Part shown: piece after piece, positions 36,156 to 44,234 of the stretch
How the letters are laid out: every line of letters begins with the position of its first letter
How positions within the stretch are numbered: position 1 is the first letter of the stretch
NCBI GenBank assembly: GCA_963729935.1
Contig: CAVSPW010000010.1
Location: 310,001 to 374,000 of the forward strand
Direction: 5' to 3'
Origin: CAIKMD01 sp963729935
Lineage (GTDB): Bacteria > Pseudomonadota > Alphaproteobacteria > ATCC43930 > CGMCC-115725
Length of the DNA stretch: 64,000 bases
Notes under the pieces: generated by a model
The model's input: only the letters and a program-made list of their open reading frames with translations
Databases searched by the model: none
Told to the model about the DNA's origin: nothing
Made by a program: the position numbers and the translations under genes

Positions 36156-36362
36156 ATGGATGAGGATATCGACGTCGTCGTGATTGCAAGGGCGCTGATG
36201 AGACGCTTCGGGGCGGAAGCGATCGATGTCGGCGAGAGCCGCGCCGAAGCCCATCGGTGCGCCGAAGAGCAGGAGGGCGCCGAGCTCTGGCAGCGGGTCA
36301 CGGGCGTCGCGCGAATGATTCTTACCCGACAGGGGGGAACGCTTCCGCCCCGCCCGTCATGA
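36156..36362 (+). CDS. Small protein of unknown function
   Basis: A 68-residue acidic protein (MDEDIDVVVIARALMRRFGA, then EDA-like and EGAELWQRVTGVARM) resembles a family of roughly 60-residue alphaproteobacterial proteins that read D(I)xxxAxxLIxxHGxxA ... GdxxGxxxWxRV. No ribosome site precedes the ATG. The FixK-like box upstream predicts a leaderless message. Part of the C-terminus (ILTRQGGTLPPRPS) looks unconserved. Confidence 0.6.
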   Translation: MDEDIDVVVIARALMRRFGAEAIDVGESRAEAHRCAEEQEGAELWQRVTGVARMILTRQGGTLPPRPS

Positions 36363-36620
36363 CTATGGGGTTCGCGCGCCCGCCAAGGATGCCGGCGCTC
36401 GATCTCGGTTAAGGGCAAAAGCTCTGGTCTCGGCACGTCCCCAAACGGCCGTCCGCAGCGGGAGATGAGGGTAAACCACCCCCCGGCCGCCTCCGGTGCA
36501 GCCCCAAGCGTTTTCATGCGCTCACGCCCCGGTTTACAAACGCGCGGGTTTGGAGAACTATGCCCGCCGCGAAACAGGCGCGTTTCGAGGCCGTCGCAGG
36601 AACCTTTGGGGGAGGTCGTC

Positions 36621-37871
36621 GTGGGAGACTTTTTTCGTAACCGCTGGTGGATCGTGTTCGCGTCGATCTGCGGCTTGCTGGTCGGCACCGGCGCGATCAA
36701 CATCTTCGCCTTCGGCGTCTTCCTGAAGCCGGTGACCCAGGATCTGGGCGTCGGCCGCGAGTTCTTTTCCTCCGGCCTCATTCTGTCCTCCTTCCTCTCG
36801 GCCATCGGCCTGATCCCGCTCGGATTTCTGATCGACGGGTACGGCGTGCGCCGGGTGATGATCCCCGGCCTCGTTCTCTGGTCGCTCGGCATCATGGGCT
36901 ATTCGATCATCACCGCTTCGCCCGGGATGATGTATCTGGCCTTCGGCCTCGCCGGGCTCTTCGGCTGCATCGGCTCGCCCGTGCCCTATGGCGCGGTGAT
37001 CTCGCTGTGGTTCGACAAGCTGCGCGGCGTGGCGATCGGAATCGCCATGGCCGGGGTCGGGCTCGGCGTCGCGCTGGTGCCGCAGCTCGCTTCCTTCCTC
37101 ATCCGCAGCTTCGGCTGGCGCATGGCCTATATCGCGCTCGGCGCCGCGGTGTTCCTGATCTCCTGGCTGCCGGTCGCGCTCTTCGTCCGCGAGCCGACCG
37201 AGCATGACGCGATGAAGCACACCGACATCACCGGCGAGCACAACCTGCCCGGCCTGACCGTCACCCAGGTCCTCACCCAGTCCTGGCGGTTCTGGTTCCT
37301 GACGGTCGCGTTCTTCCTCGCGATCGTCGCGATCAACGGCACCCTCACCCATATCGTCGCGCTGCTGACGGATCGCGGCGTGCCGCTGAAGATCGCGATC
37401 GACACGCTCTCGACCGCGGGCATCGCGCTCATCATCGGGCGGATCATCTCGGGCTGGTGCCTCGACCGCTTCAACGGCGTCGTGGTCGCGATCTGCTTCT
37501 TCATCGTGCCGATGGCCGGCATCGCGCTGCTCGCGAGCCATGCGGGCGGCCCGGTCCCGCTGCTGGGCGCGATTTTGTGCGGCATCGGCGTCGGCGCCGA
37601 GGTCGATCTGATGGCCTTCTTCGTCAGCCGCTATTTCGGCCTCAAGGCCTATGGCCGCATCTACGGCCTGATGTTCGCGGTCTTCACCTTCGCCAACGGC
37701 GTCGGCCCCTCGATCGCCGGCTGGTCCTTCGACAAATACCACTCCTACGGGCCGGCCTTCCTGATCTTCGAGGGCATGCTCGTCGTCACCTGCGTGCTGC
37801 TCGCGCCGCTCGGCCGCTACGCCTATCCGGTGCGCGGCAGCGCGCAGCTCGGCGCCGCCGTCACGGCCTAG
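36621..37871 (+). CDS. MFS transporter (oxalate/formate antiporter-like)
   Basis: The GTG at 36621 follows GGGGGAGG and gives 416 residues with 12 membrane helices. Upstream in-frame codons are arginine- and proline-rich leader. The loop after helix 2 reads GFLIDGYGVRRVMIPGLV (the MFS signature region), helix 4 PYGAVISLWFDKLRGVAIG, and the central loop FVREPTEHDAMKHTD. This resembles the OFA/monocarboxylate subgroup. A substrate cannot be named. It converges with the PPDK-like gene and a hairpin lies between. Confidence 0.86.
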   Translation: MGDFFRNRWWIVFASICGLLVGTGAINIFAFGVFLKPVTQDLGVGREFFSSGLILSSFLSAIGLIPLGFLIDGYGVRRVMIPGLVLWSLGIMGYSIITASPGMMYLAFGLAGLFGCIGSPVPYGAVISLWFDKLRGVAIGIAMAGVGLGVALVPQLASFLIRSFGWRMAYIALGAAVFLISWLPVALFVREPTEHDAMKHTDITGEHNLPGLTVTQVLTQSWRFWFLTVAFFLAIVAINGTLTHIVALLTDRGVPLKIAIDTLSTAGIALIIGRIISGWCLDRFNGVVVAICFFIVPMAGIALLASHAGGPVPLLGAILCGIGVGAEVDLMAFFVSRYFGLKAYGRIYGLMFAVFTFANGVGPSIAGWSFDKYHSYGPAFLIFEGMLVVTCVLLAPLGRYAYPVRGSAQLGAAVTA

Positions 37872-37880
37872 GAGAGAGTT

Positions 37881-37911
37881 CCGGGGACGGGATCCGCGAT
37901 CCTGTCCCCGG
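37881..37911. terminator. Bidirectional hairpin between convergent genes
   Basis: CCGGGGACGGGAT and ATCCTGTCCCCGG form a 13-bp stem (one G-T pair) with a 5-nt loop, 10 bp after the MFS stop and 3 bp from the stop of the PPDK-like gene. It has no T-run, but its placement fits a shared terminator. Confidence 0.6.
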
Positions 37912-37913
37912 GA

Positions 37914-39509
37914 TCACGCCGCGCCTTGCCGCCAGGTTTCGATGGCGGCGAGTTCGGCTTGCGGCAGCTCGGAGAGGATGGCGAGCCGGCCGAGCATCAC
38001 CGCGCCGCTCTCGCCGTCGAGCGAAAGCCAATCGCCTTCCGCGATCTTGTTGCCCGCGATCTCCGCGCGGCGCGCATTCTCGTCGATCGTCAACGCGCGG
38101 CAGCCGACGAGGCACACCTTGCCGAGCTGGCGCGCGACGACGGCGGCATGGGCGGTGCGCCCGCCGACCGCGGTCAGGATCCCGGCCGCGGCCGCGAAGC
38201 CGCCGACATCGTCGGTCGAGGTGTCGTGCCGCACGAGAATGACCGGCTCGTTCTCGGCCGCGAGCGCCTTGGCGCGCGCCGTGTCGAAGGCGACGCGCCC
38301 GCTCGCCACGCCGGGCGAGGCCGACAAGGCGGTGGCGACCGGCGAAGCCCTCTCGGCAAAGCGCGTGATGCGCGCGGCCTCGAGATCGATCGCCGCCGCG
38401 CGGTCGAGCGCCGCTTTCGGATCGAGCAGGCCTTCGCGCACGAAATCGACGAGAACGCGCAACGCCGCGCGCGGCGTCCGCTTGGCCGAACGCGTCTGCA
38501 GGAAAAAGAGCCTGCCCTCCTCCACGGTGAACTCGACATCCTGCACGTCGCGGAACTCGCGCTCGAGCCGCGCGGCGCCCTCGGCGAGTTCCTGGGCCGC
38601 TAGCGGAAGCCGCGCGCCGAGGAAAGACGCATTGCCGGGCATGCGCCGGCCCGCGACGACGTCCTCGCCCTGCGCATCCACGAGGAAATCGACATAGAGC
38701 TCCTTCGCGCCATTGGCCGGATTGCGCGAGAACGCGACGCCGGCGCCCGATTTTCCGCCCGAATTGCCGAAGACCATCGCCTGGACCGTGACCGCCGTGC
38801 CGTCGAGCCCGTCGAGCCGGTTGAGGCGGCGATATTCCTTCGCGCGCTGGTTCTCCCAGGAACGATAGACCGCGCGCGCGGCGGCCTCGAGCTGAGCCAG
38901 CGGGTTGTCCGGAATGGCGCGGTCGAGGAGCTCCGCCGCCAGAGCGCGAAACGCCTGCGCCAGCCGCTCGAGCGCTTCGGAATCGAGCTCGCTCTCGCCT
39001 TCGACATGCTCCGCGCGGATCATGGCCTCCAGCCGCGCCTCGAAGGGGGAAGCGGGCGCATCGCCGACGGTCTCGGCATAATTCTGGATGAAGCGCCGGA
39101 AGCTGTCCCAGGCGAGGCGCGGATTGCCGGTGAGCCCGATGAGGCCGCGCACGCTTTCGGCGTTGAGCCCGACGTCGAGAATGGTCGCCAGCATGCCGGG
39201 CATCGACTTCGCCGCGCCCGAGCGCACCGAGACGAGAAGCGGCGCGCGCTCGGCGCCGAAATGCCGGCCGGTGGCTTCTTCGAGCCAGGCGATCCCCTCG
39301 CGCAGACCCTGGTCGAGCGCGTCGAGCGCCTCCTTGTCGTTGCGGTTGACCGGCGCGCATAGCGCGGTTGGCAGGACGAAGGCCGGCGGCACGTTGAGGC
39401 CGAGCTTCTTCATCTGCCAAAGCTGCGCCGCCTTGGAGCCGGCGCGTTCCGCCGTGAGCTCGTCGCGACATTCGGCCCTGCCGATGTAAAGCGGCGCGTA
39501 GCGGCTCAT
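37914..39509 (-). CDS. PPDK-like nucleotide-binding and phosphohistidine protein without PEP barrel
   Basis: The ATG at 39507-39509 overlaps the upstream gene's stop (ATGA) and gives 531 residues. Residues 1-330 match the ATP-grasp domain of pyruvate phosphate dikinase (ERAGSKAAQLWQMKKLGLNV, PLLVSVRSGAAKSMPGML, FGNSGGKSGAGVAFSRNP). Residues about 390-510 are the swivel domain with catalytic His in TAVGGRTAHAAVVARQLGK. The C-terminal PEP/pyruvate-binding TIM barrel (about 340 residues in PPDK) is absent. It can probably make a phosphohistidine from a nucleotide, but the acceptor must be another protein or molecule. Confidence 0.85.
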   Translation of the reverse strand: MSRYAPLYIGRAECRDELTAERAGSKAAQLWQMKKLGLNVPPAFVLPTALCAPVNRNDKEALDALDQGLREGIAWLEEATGRHFGAERAPLLVSVRSGAAKSMPGMLATILDVGLNAESVRGLIGLTGNPRLAWDSFRRFIQNYAETVGDAPASPFEARLEAMIRAEHVEGESELDSEALERLAQAFRALAAELLDRAIPDNPLAQLEAAARAVYRSWENQRAKEYRRLNRLDGLDGTAVTVQAMVFGNSGGKSGAGVAFSRNPANGAKELYVDFLVDAQGEDVVAGRRMPGNASFLGARLPLAAQELAEGAARLEREFRDVQDVEFTVEEGRLFFLQTRSAKRTPRAALRVLVDFVREGLLDPKAALDRAAAIDLEAARITRFAERASPVATALSASPGVASGRVAFDTARAKALAAENEPVILVRHDTSTDDVGGFAAAAGILTAVGGRTAHAAVVARQLGKVCLVGCRALTIDENARRAEIAGNKIAEGDWLSLDGESGAVMLGRLAILSELPQAELAAIETWRQGAA

Positions 39510-41437
39510 GCCGACAACTCCTCGAGAACGCGGTCGCGCAGCGAAAGCGCCGAATGCGAAAGATGATCGGTCGCGGTCTCGAGCGCGCGCGCGATCTCGA
39601 GCGCCACCATCAGGGCGCGCGCATCGCCGGGCGCCGTCCCCATCAGCGCCGCGAAAGCATCGCGCTCGGCCGTGTCGGCGCCGCGCTCCGCATTCACCAC
39701 GGCGTCGATCGCCTGCAGCGCGGCCACCGCGTCGGCGCGCTGGCCGCGCGGCAGCCGCGATGCGGCCTCGACCGCGCGCACGAGCTGGCCGACGCTCTCG
39801 GTCGTGATCTCGGCGAGGCGCATGAGCGGCGCCACCGCCAGCGCGGGCGCGTCCGCCTCCGGCACGAGGCTCAGGAAGAAAGTGCAATCCTCCAGCGCAT
39901 CGGTCGCGTTCTCGACCTCGTCGATCACCGGGCGCAGCAGGCCCGCCTCGCGGATGCGGGCCGCGATCTCGCGCGCCGCGACGGTGAGACCGTCGGCCTT
40001 TTCCTCGATCCGCTTGGCGCGCGAGGCGAGCGCGCGCCGATCGGCCAAGCTCGCCGCGCCGGGCGCGGCGAGCATTTCGGCGATCGCGCCGGCAAGGATC
40101 CGCGTCAAGCCGAGATGGCGAACCAGCACCGTCAGGACCGAGCTCTCGGCGGTCTCGAAGCGGCGCGAGAGATCGGCCTGGATCTCGTCGCGGATGAGCC
40201 GCGCGGTGCGTCCGGCCGCGAGCCCCTGGCTGGTGTCGCGCAGGACGCGGCGCAGGAATTCCACGCACTCGGCCGGACCCAGCGCCTGATCGAGCCGCAC
40301 GCCATAGGGGATGCGCCCGGCCGCGGCATGATGCACCGCTTCGAAGATCAGATCGGCGCCGCCGAGCTCGAGAAAGCCGCGATGGCCGTAATCCTCGCGC
40401 GCGGCCCAGGCCAAGAGATCGATCGCGGCGTTCCGGCCGATGAAGGTCTGAAGCGCCTTGCGCGCCTTGTTCCAATCGATGAGGAAGACGATCCGCGAGC
40501 CGAGGAATTCGAGAAAGCGCTCGACCGCCGCGTCATCGGCGCCGGCGAAACGCCCGGTCAGGAGATAGAACACATCCTCCTCGAGCCCCGCCACGCTTTG
40601 CTCGCCAAGCGGGCTCCAGGCCACGCCTTCGCCGTCGAACATCGCGATGAAGAATTTGGCGCGCGGCCGGTGGATGTCGGTATAGGTGATCGTCACCGCC
40701 GCATCCTCGACATGGACGACCAGCACATGCGCGTCCGTCGTCCCGATGTCGTTCTGGATCGTCAGGCGGCCATTCGCGCGCACCGCCGTGGTGCCGAGCC
40801 CGGGATGGCCGAAGGCGAGCTTCGCGGTGCGGTTGAGACCCCGCATGAAGGCCTTCACCCGCGCGCGGTCGCGCGCGTCGATATGATGGACGCGTGCGCC
40901 GTCCAAGGTCTCGATCGCCGTATCGGCGGCGAGACGGTTGAGCGCCTTGTGCATATCCATGACGAGAAGATGGACGCTGTCGCGCGCGCCGCTTCTTGCC
41001 GATGCCAGATCGTCGATGTCGCCGCGATCGAGCTGGTCGCCCTCGGCCTTGGGCAAGGCTTGCGTCGCCGCCGCGATCCGGGCGGCGAAGGGCCGCGCGG
41101 CCTCGCGATCGGCCACATCGAGCGGCGCCAGCATGGCCGCGAGGTCGGCGGTCATGCCGGCGAGCAATTCGCGCGCGCCCGGCATCGCGAGCCGCGTCGG
41201 CCCGACCGCGCGGGCGCCGGCGATCAATCGATCGAAGGCCGGCGCGTCGAGACCCGCGGCCTCGCGCTCGGCGCGGAAGAGGCGCGGCTCGCGATGCGGC
41301 GTCTGCGCTTGCGACGCCGCTTCTTGCAGAAGGCTCAAGCGCAGCTTGACGCGGTCATTGGCGGCCAGCGCCTCGCCGATCAATGTCGGCAGCAGAACGG
41401 CTTTCTCGCCCAGATGTTCGAGTAGGTCGGCTTTCAT
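39506..41437 (-). CDS. Large protein with PhoU/DUF47-like C-terminal domain
   Basis: The 643-residue protein has no signal peptide or membrane helix. The first 430 residues are unfamiliar (GTTAVRANGRLTIQNDIGTT, YTDIHRPRAKFFIAMFDGEG, LLTGRFAGADDAAVERFLEF). Residues about 430-640 are a helical bundle like PhoU/DUF47 phosphate regulators (RAKRIEEKADGLTVAAREI, VIDEVENATDALEDCTFFL, ATDHLSHSALSLRDRV). The gene is translationally coupled to the PPDK-like gene. Together they suggest a phosphoryl-transfer and phosphate- or energy-sensing module. A FixK-like box lies 74-87 bp before the ATG. Confidence 0.75.
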   Translation of the reverse strand: MKADLLEHLGEKAVLLPTLIGEALAANDRVKLRLSLLQEAASQAQTPHREPRLFRAEREAAGLDAPAFDRLIAGARAVGPTRLAMPGARELLAGMTADLAAMLAPLDVADREAARPFAARIAAATQALPKAEGDQLDRGDIDDLASARSGARDSVHLLVMDMHKALNRLAADTAIETLDGARVHHIDARDRARVKAFMRGLNRTAKLAFGHPGLGTTAVRANGRLTIQNDIGTTDAHVLVVHVEDAAVTITYTDIHRPRAKFFIAMFDGEGVAWSPLGEQSVAGLEEDVFYLLTGRFAGADDAAVERFLEFLGSRIVFLIDWNKARKALQTFIGRNAAIDLLAWAAREDYGHRGFLELGGADLIFEAVHHAAAGRIPYGVRLDQALGPAECVEFLRRVLRDTSQGLAAGRTARLIRDEIQADLSRRFETAESSVLTVLVRHLGLTRILAGAIAEMLAAPGAASLADRRALASRAKRIEEKADGLTVAAREIAARIREAGLLRPVIDEVENATDALEDCTFFLSLVPEADAPALAVAPLMRLAEITTESVGQLVRAVEAASRLPRGQRADAVAALQAIDAVVNAERGADTAERDAFAALMGTAPGDARALMVALEIARALETATDHLSHSALSLRDRVLEELSA

Positions 41438-41510
41438 CCTGTCGTCGATCCTCGCCCGCCTGCCGCCCCCGGCAGATGCGCCATTAGAACGAGGTATCGC
41501 GCCGCATGCT

Positions 41511-41524
41511 TTGCGCTAGATCAT
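41511..41524 (-). promoter_or_regulatory. FixK/FNR-like box before the PhoU-like gene
   Basis: TTGCGCTAGATCAT (plus strand) fits the FixK2-type pattern TTG(A/C)-N6-(T/G)CAA with one mismatch. The centre is 80.5 bp before the ATG at 41437, giving about a 39-nt leader for a class II promoter. Confidence 0.45.
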
Positions 41525-41599
41525 TCATAAAACTGCAATATCCGGCTTTTCCATGAGCCCCGATCGATCGTCCGGCACCCCGGCGCTGCCCGCGCGTAT

Positions 41600-41613
41600 T
41601 TGATCTATGTCAT
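41600..41613 (+). promoter_or_regulatory. FixK/FNR-type box before a small gene
   Basis: TTGATCTATGTCAT matches eight of ten conserved positions of TTGAT-N4-ATCAA, or nine of ten of the TTGAT-N4-GTCAA form. Its centre (41606.5) lies exactly 41.5 bp before the A of the ATG at 41648. It rules out an upstream TTG at 41600 as the start, since that codon is part of the box. Confidence 0.6.
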
Positions 41614-41647
41614 TCACAGCGAAACATTTGCCGCTCACAAATATGCG

Positions 41648-41806
41648 ATGGAAGACCGCGCCGCAAATCTACGCCGCAAGATCGCGCTTTTGCATCGCTA
41701 TCTGCGCGAAGGCATGGATGCCGATATGGCGCTCATCCATCTCCAGGAGATCATGGAGGCCGAAGCCGAGCTCCGCGTCATCGAAGACCCCGAGCGAAGG
41801 TCCTAG
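41648..41806 (+). CDS. Very small helical protein
   Basis: A 52-residue protein (MEDRAANLRRKIALLHRYLR, then EGMDADMALIHLQEIMEAEA). The residues upstream of the ATG are not needed, because the FixK-like box occupies the DNA there. The pattern NLRRKIAL-x2-RYLREG-x-DAD is widespread in small alphaproteobacterial proteins of unknown role. No ribosome site is seen. The predicted transcript starts at the ATG. Confidence 0.62.
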   Translation: MEDRAANLRRKIALLHRYLREGMDADMALIHLQEIMEAEAELRVIEDPERRS

Positions 41807-41823
41807 CGACGCGGCCGGCGCGA

Positions 41824-42009
41824 TCAGCGCAAATCCCGCTCCCGCGAAGCGGCATGTTGATCCGCTTGCGCGCGCTCGATTTTCTCCGCGAGATAGGCCA
41901 AGGCAAGTGCGTGACCCGCAAGCCGGCGCTTGATTTGCAGCGTCGTTTCCTTCGCTGCCGCTTGTCGGTACTGGCGCGACTGCTCGCGCAACGTTGCAGG
42001 CCTTGGCAT
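41824..42009 (-). CDS. Very small helical protein
   Basis: The ATG at 42007-42009 follows GAGGGACGCC and gives 61 residues (MPRPATLREQSRQYRQAAAK, then QIKRRLAGHALALAYLAEKI). The TLREQ-x3-YR-x2-A ... LAxxLAxLAExxE pattern recurs in many small alphaproteobacterial proteins without a known function. It converges with the small gene at 41648. Confidence 0.62.
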   Translation of the reverse strand: MPRPATLREQSRQYRQAAAKETTLQIKRRLAGHALALAYLAEKIERAQADQHAASRERDLR

Positions 42010-42359
42010 GGCGTCCCTCATACTCCATGCGGGCGAGAGCAAACGCGGTCTCCCGGTCGAGGAAGAGCGCGTCTCTCGGCTGGCGGCGCCCGTCTCTCGC
42101 GGCCGCCAATCTTTGAAGGCTACACCCTTTATCGTGGCGTGGCAAAGGCGATGCCAAGACCCGCAACGCGCTCGCGACATCTTGATCGCTTTCGAGAAGC
42201 CGGCGCGCCTAACTTGACCCCGTACTGTCACAGCAAAGGGGATATACCTATTTCATCGGCGATGGCTGCCATCGGCTCCGCCGGCTCAGAACAACGAAGG
42301 CCTCCCCGGATTTTGAAGGGGGCTCGCAAGTCCCGGTTCTCCTCACAGAAGGTGCGGCG
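42010..42359. other. Gene-poor stretch
   Basis: Only fragmentary frames occur here and I found no credible gene. It should contain promoters for the divergent small genes at 41824 and 42360. GC content drops around 42195-42260. Confidence 0.4.
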
Positions 42360-42524
42360 ATGACGGATGACCTCTTCGTTATTCAAATGAACGTCGATCA
42401 CTATCGAGCCTTGCTGAAGCTTGAGATGAAGGACGACAAGCGCTCGGTCATCGAGCGGCTGCTGGCGGAAGCCAAGGCGGATCTGGCGCAGGCCGCGGAA
42501 CGCAAACGAGAGCCGGCACGCTAG
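42360..42524 (+). CDS. Very small helical protein, paralogue of 33041-33193
   Basis: The ATG at 42360 gives 54 residues starting MTDDLFVIQMNVDHYRALLK and containing KRSVIERLLAEAKADLAQA. The NxxxYRxLL ... IERLL pattern matches the 50-residue protein at 33041-33193. The stop codon TAG is the first part of the diverged dispersed repeat that follows. Confidence 0.6.
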   Translation: MTDDLFVIQMNVDHYRALLKLEMKDDKRSVIERLLAEAKADLAQAAERKREPAR

Positions 42525-42590
42525 AGCATTTTTCCGCCGAAGCGGATGCCGGTTCGGCGCGGAAAATGCGACGAAGACGAAGAGTCGAGA
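42522..42590 (+). repeat. Diverged relative of the dispersed palindromic repeat
   Basis: CTAGAGCATTTTTCCGC and the following GAAGCGGATGCCGGTTCG resemble the CTAGAGCGTTTTCGAGC...GAAGTGGATACCGGTTCG half of copies A and B. An inverted GCGGAAAATGC closes a long imperfect hairpin. The CGGCTTTG hairpin half is missing. Confidence 0.6.
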
Positions 42591-42623
42591 GCGAAGAACC
42601 GTTTCGCGCCTTCGCTCAGGGCG

Positions 42624-44225
42624 TCACGAACCGCTTCCGCCTTGCAAGGCGAGCGCCACGGCCGCTGCGTCCGCGATGACCCGTTCCTTGGGGAAGACGA
42701 GCGAGAACCGCGAACCCTCGCCCGGCATGCTCGCGATGACGAGACGCCCGCCATGGCCGGCGATCAGCTTGCTGACGATGGCCAGGCCGATCCCCAGCCC
42801 TTCGTATTTGCGTTCCAGCCGGCTATCGATCTGGCGGAAAGGCTGCACGGCCGCCTCGATCTCTTCCTCGGTCATGCCGATGCCGCGATCGGCCACGCTC
42901 AGCCAGAGCTCACCCGCCTCGGTTTGCGTGCAGGTCATCTCGACCGGTGCCTCGGGCGGGCTGAATTTCACCGCGTTCGACAAGAGATGGATCAGCATCT
43001 GATGGACCGCGCGGGCATCGACGCTGACATGTTCCGGGCACCGCCCATCGGCCAACGCGATGGCATGGCCTCTCCCGATCGGTGAATTCCCCACAGCCGT
43101 CGCGGCCTTGAGGACGAGCTGACGTATGTCTTCCGGCTCGAAAGTGAGTTCGTACTGATCCGAGCTGAGCTTCGCCATATCGAGAACGTTCGATACGAGA
43201 TCGAGCATGTGGCGCCCGGCGATCAGGATATCGCCCGCGAATTCCCGATAGCGCGCCTCCCCGATCGGACCCAGAATCTCGCCGGAGATCATCTCCGCAA
43301 AACCGATGATGGCGTTCAAGGGCGTGCGCAATTCGTGATTTGCGCCCGCGAGGAGCGCCGTCTTGACCGCGTCGGCGCTTTCCGCGGCGCGGCGGGCGGA
43401 AATCAGCGCCGCTTCCGTGCGCTTGCGCTCGGTGATGTCCTGGGCCGTTCCCCGGATCGCGGGCCGGCCCGCGTGATCCGCGACGATCGCGCCGCGGATC
43501 TCGACGTTCCGCTCCGAATCGTCATCATCGACAATCGCGAGATCGTGTCGAAGCGTCGCGCCGCCTCGCAGCGTCGCACGCACCGCACGCAGAAACTCGC
43601 GGCGGCCGGACGCCGGAATTTTGCGAAGTGCGCGCCGCAGCGGAAGCGCGCCGCTGCCCGGCCGAGCCAGGCCCAGGACCCGGCTCAGCTCATCCGAGCC
43701 TTGGACGGCGCCCGCTCCGACCGGCCAGAAGAAATTGCCCAGGCCGGCGAGGCGCTGCGCCTCGGCCAGGCGCCGCTCGCTTTCGGCCAGGCCGCGAAAG
43801 GCGTCGTCGGCGCGCAGCATGTAGCGGATGCGCTGAACGAGGATCTTCCAATTGACCGGCTTGGTGATGAAGTCGGTCGCGCCCGCGTCGTAAGCGCGCT
43901 CGATGGAGCCGATGTCGTCGAGGGTGGTGGCCAAGAGCACCGGCGCGCTGCGCCCGGCCTTGGTCGCCCTCAGCGCGGCGCAAGCCGCAAACCCGCCCAT
44001 CTTCGGCATCAACACGTCGAGCACAACGATCGCGGGCGCGGATTTCTCGAAGACCGCCAGCGCGTCGGCGCCGTCGACCGCTTCGACCACGCCGAATCCC
44101 GCGGCTTCCAGCGCCTGGCGATAGAGAAACCGGTAGGTCCGGTCGTCATCGGCGATCAGGATGAGCGGCCTGTCGCGATCGGCCGGCGGTCGCAGCGCGC
44201 GGATATCGTTCTCGATCACGGTCAT
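42624..44225 (-). CDS. Response-regulator/histidine-kinase hybrid
   Basis: The 533-residue protein starts with a receiver domain (Asp70 in IVVLDVLMP, Lys in DFITKPVNW). A PAS-like domain and a short helix follow, then a kinase core with His297 in AGANHELRTPLNAI and ATPase motifs HLLSNAVKFSPPE and DRGIGMTEEE. It starts 9 bp after the stop of the larger hybrid kinase, so both are in one operon. Receiver-first kinases like this often take phosphate from a partner or are switched by it. Confidence 0.91.
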   Translation of the reverse strand: MTVIENDIRALRPPADRDRPLILIADDDRTYRFLYRQALEAAGFGVVEAVDGADALAVFEKSAPAIVVLDVLMPKMGGFAACAALRATKAGRSAPVLLATTLDDIGSIERAYDAGATDFITKPVNWKILVQRIRYMLRADDAFRGLAESERRLAEAQRLAGLGNFFWPVGAGAVQGSDELSRVLGLARPGSGALPLRRALRKIPASGRREFLRAVRATLRGGATLRHDLAIVDDDDSERNVEIRGAIVADHAGRPAIRGTAQDITERKRTEAALISARRAAESADAVKTALLAGANHELRTPLNAIIGFAEMISGEILGPIGEARYREFAGDILIAGRHMLDLVSNVLDMAKLSSDQYELTFEPEDIRQLVLKAATAVGNSPIGRGHAIALADGRCPEHVSVDARAVHQMLIHLLSNAVKFSPPEAPVEMTCTQTEAGELWLSVADRGIGMTEEEIEAAVQPFRQIDSRLERKYEGLGIGLAIVSKLIAGHGGRLVIASMPGEGSRFSLVFPKERVIADAAAVALALQGGSGS

Positions 44226-44234
44226 GGCGATGCG

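Noticed and set aside
39554..41425. 623-codon plus-strand frame opposite the PhoU-like gene
   Set aside because: Shadow frame with antisense composition. The minus strand has a recognisable helical bundle.
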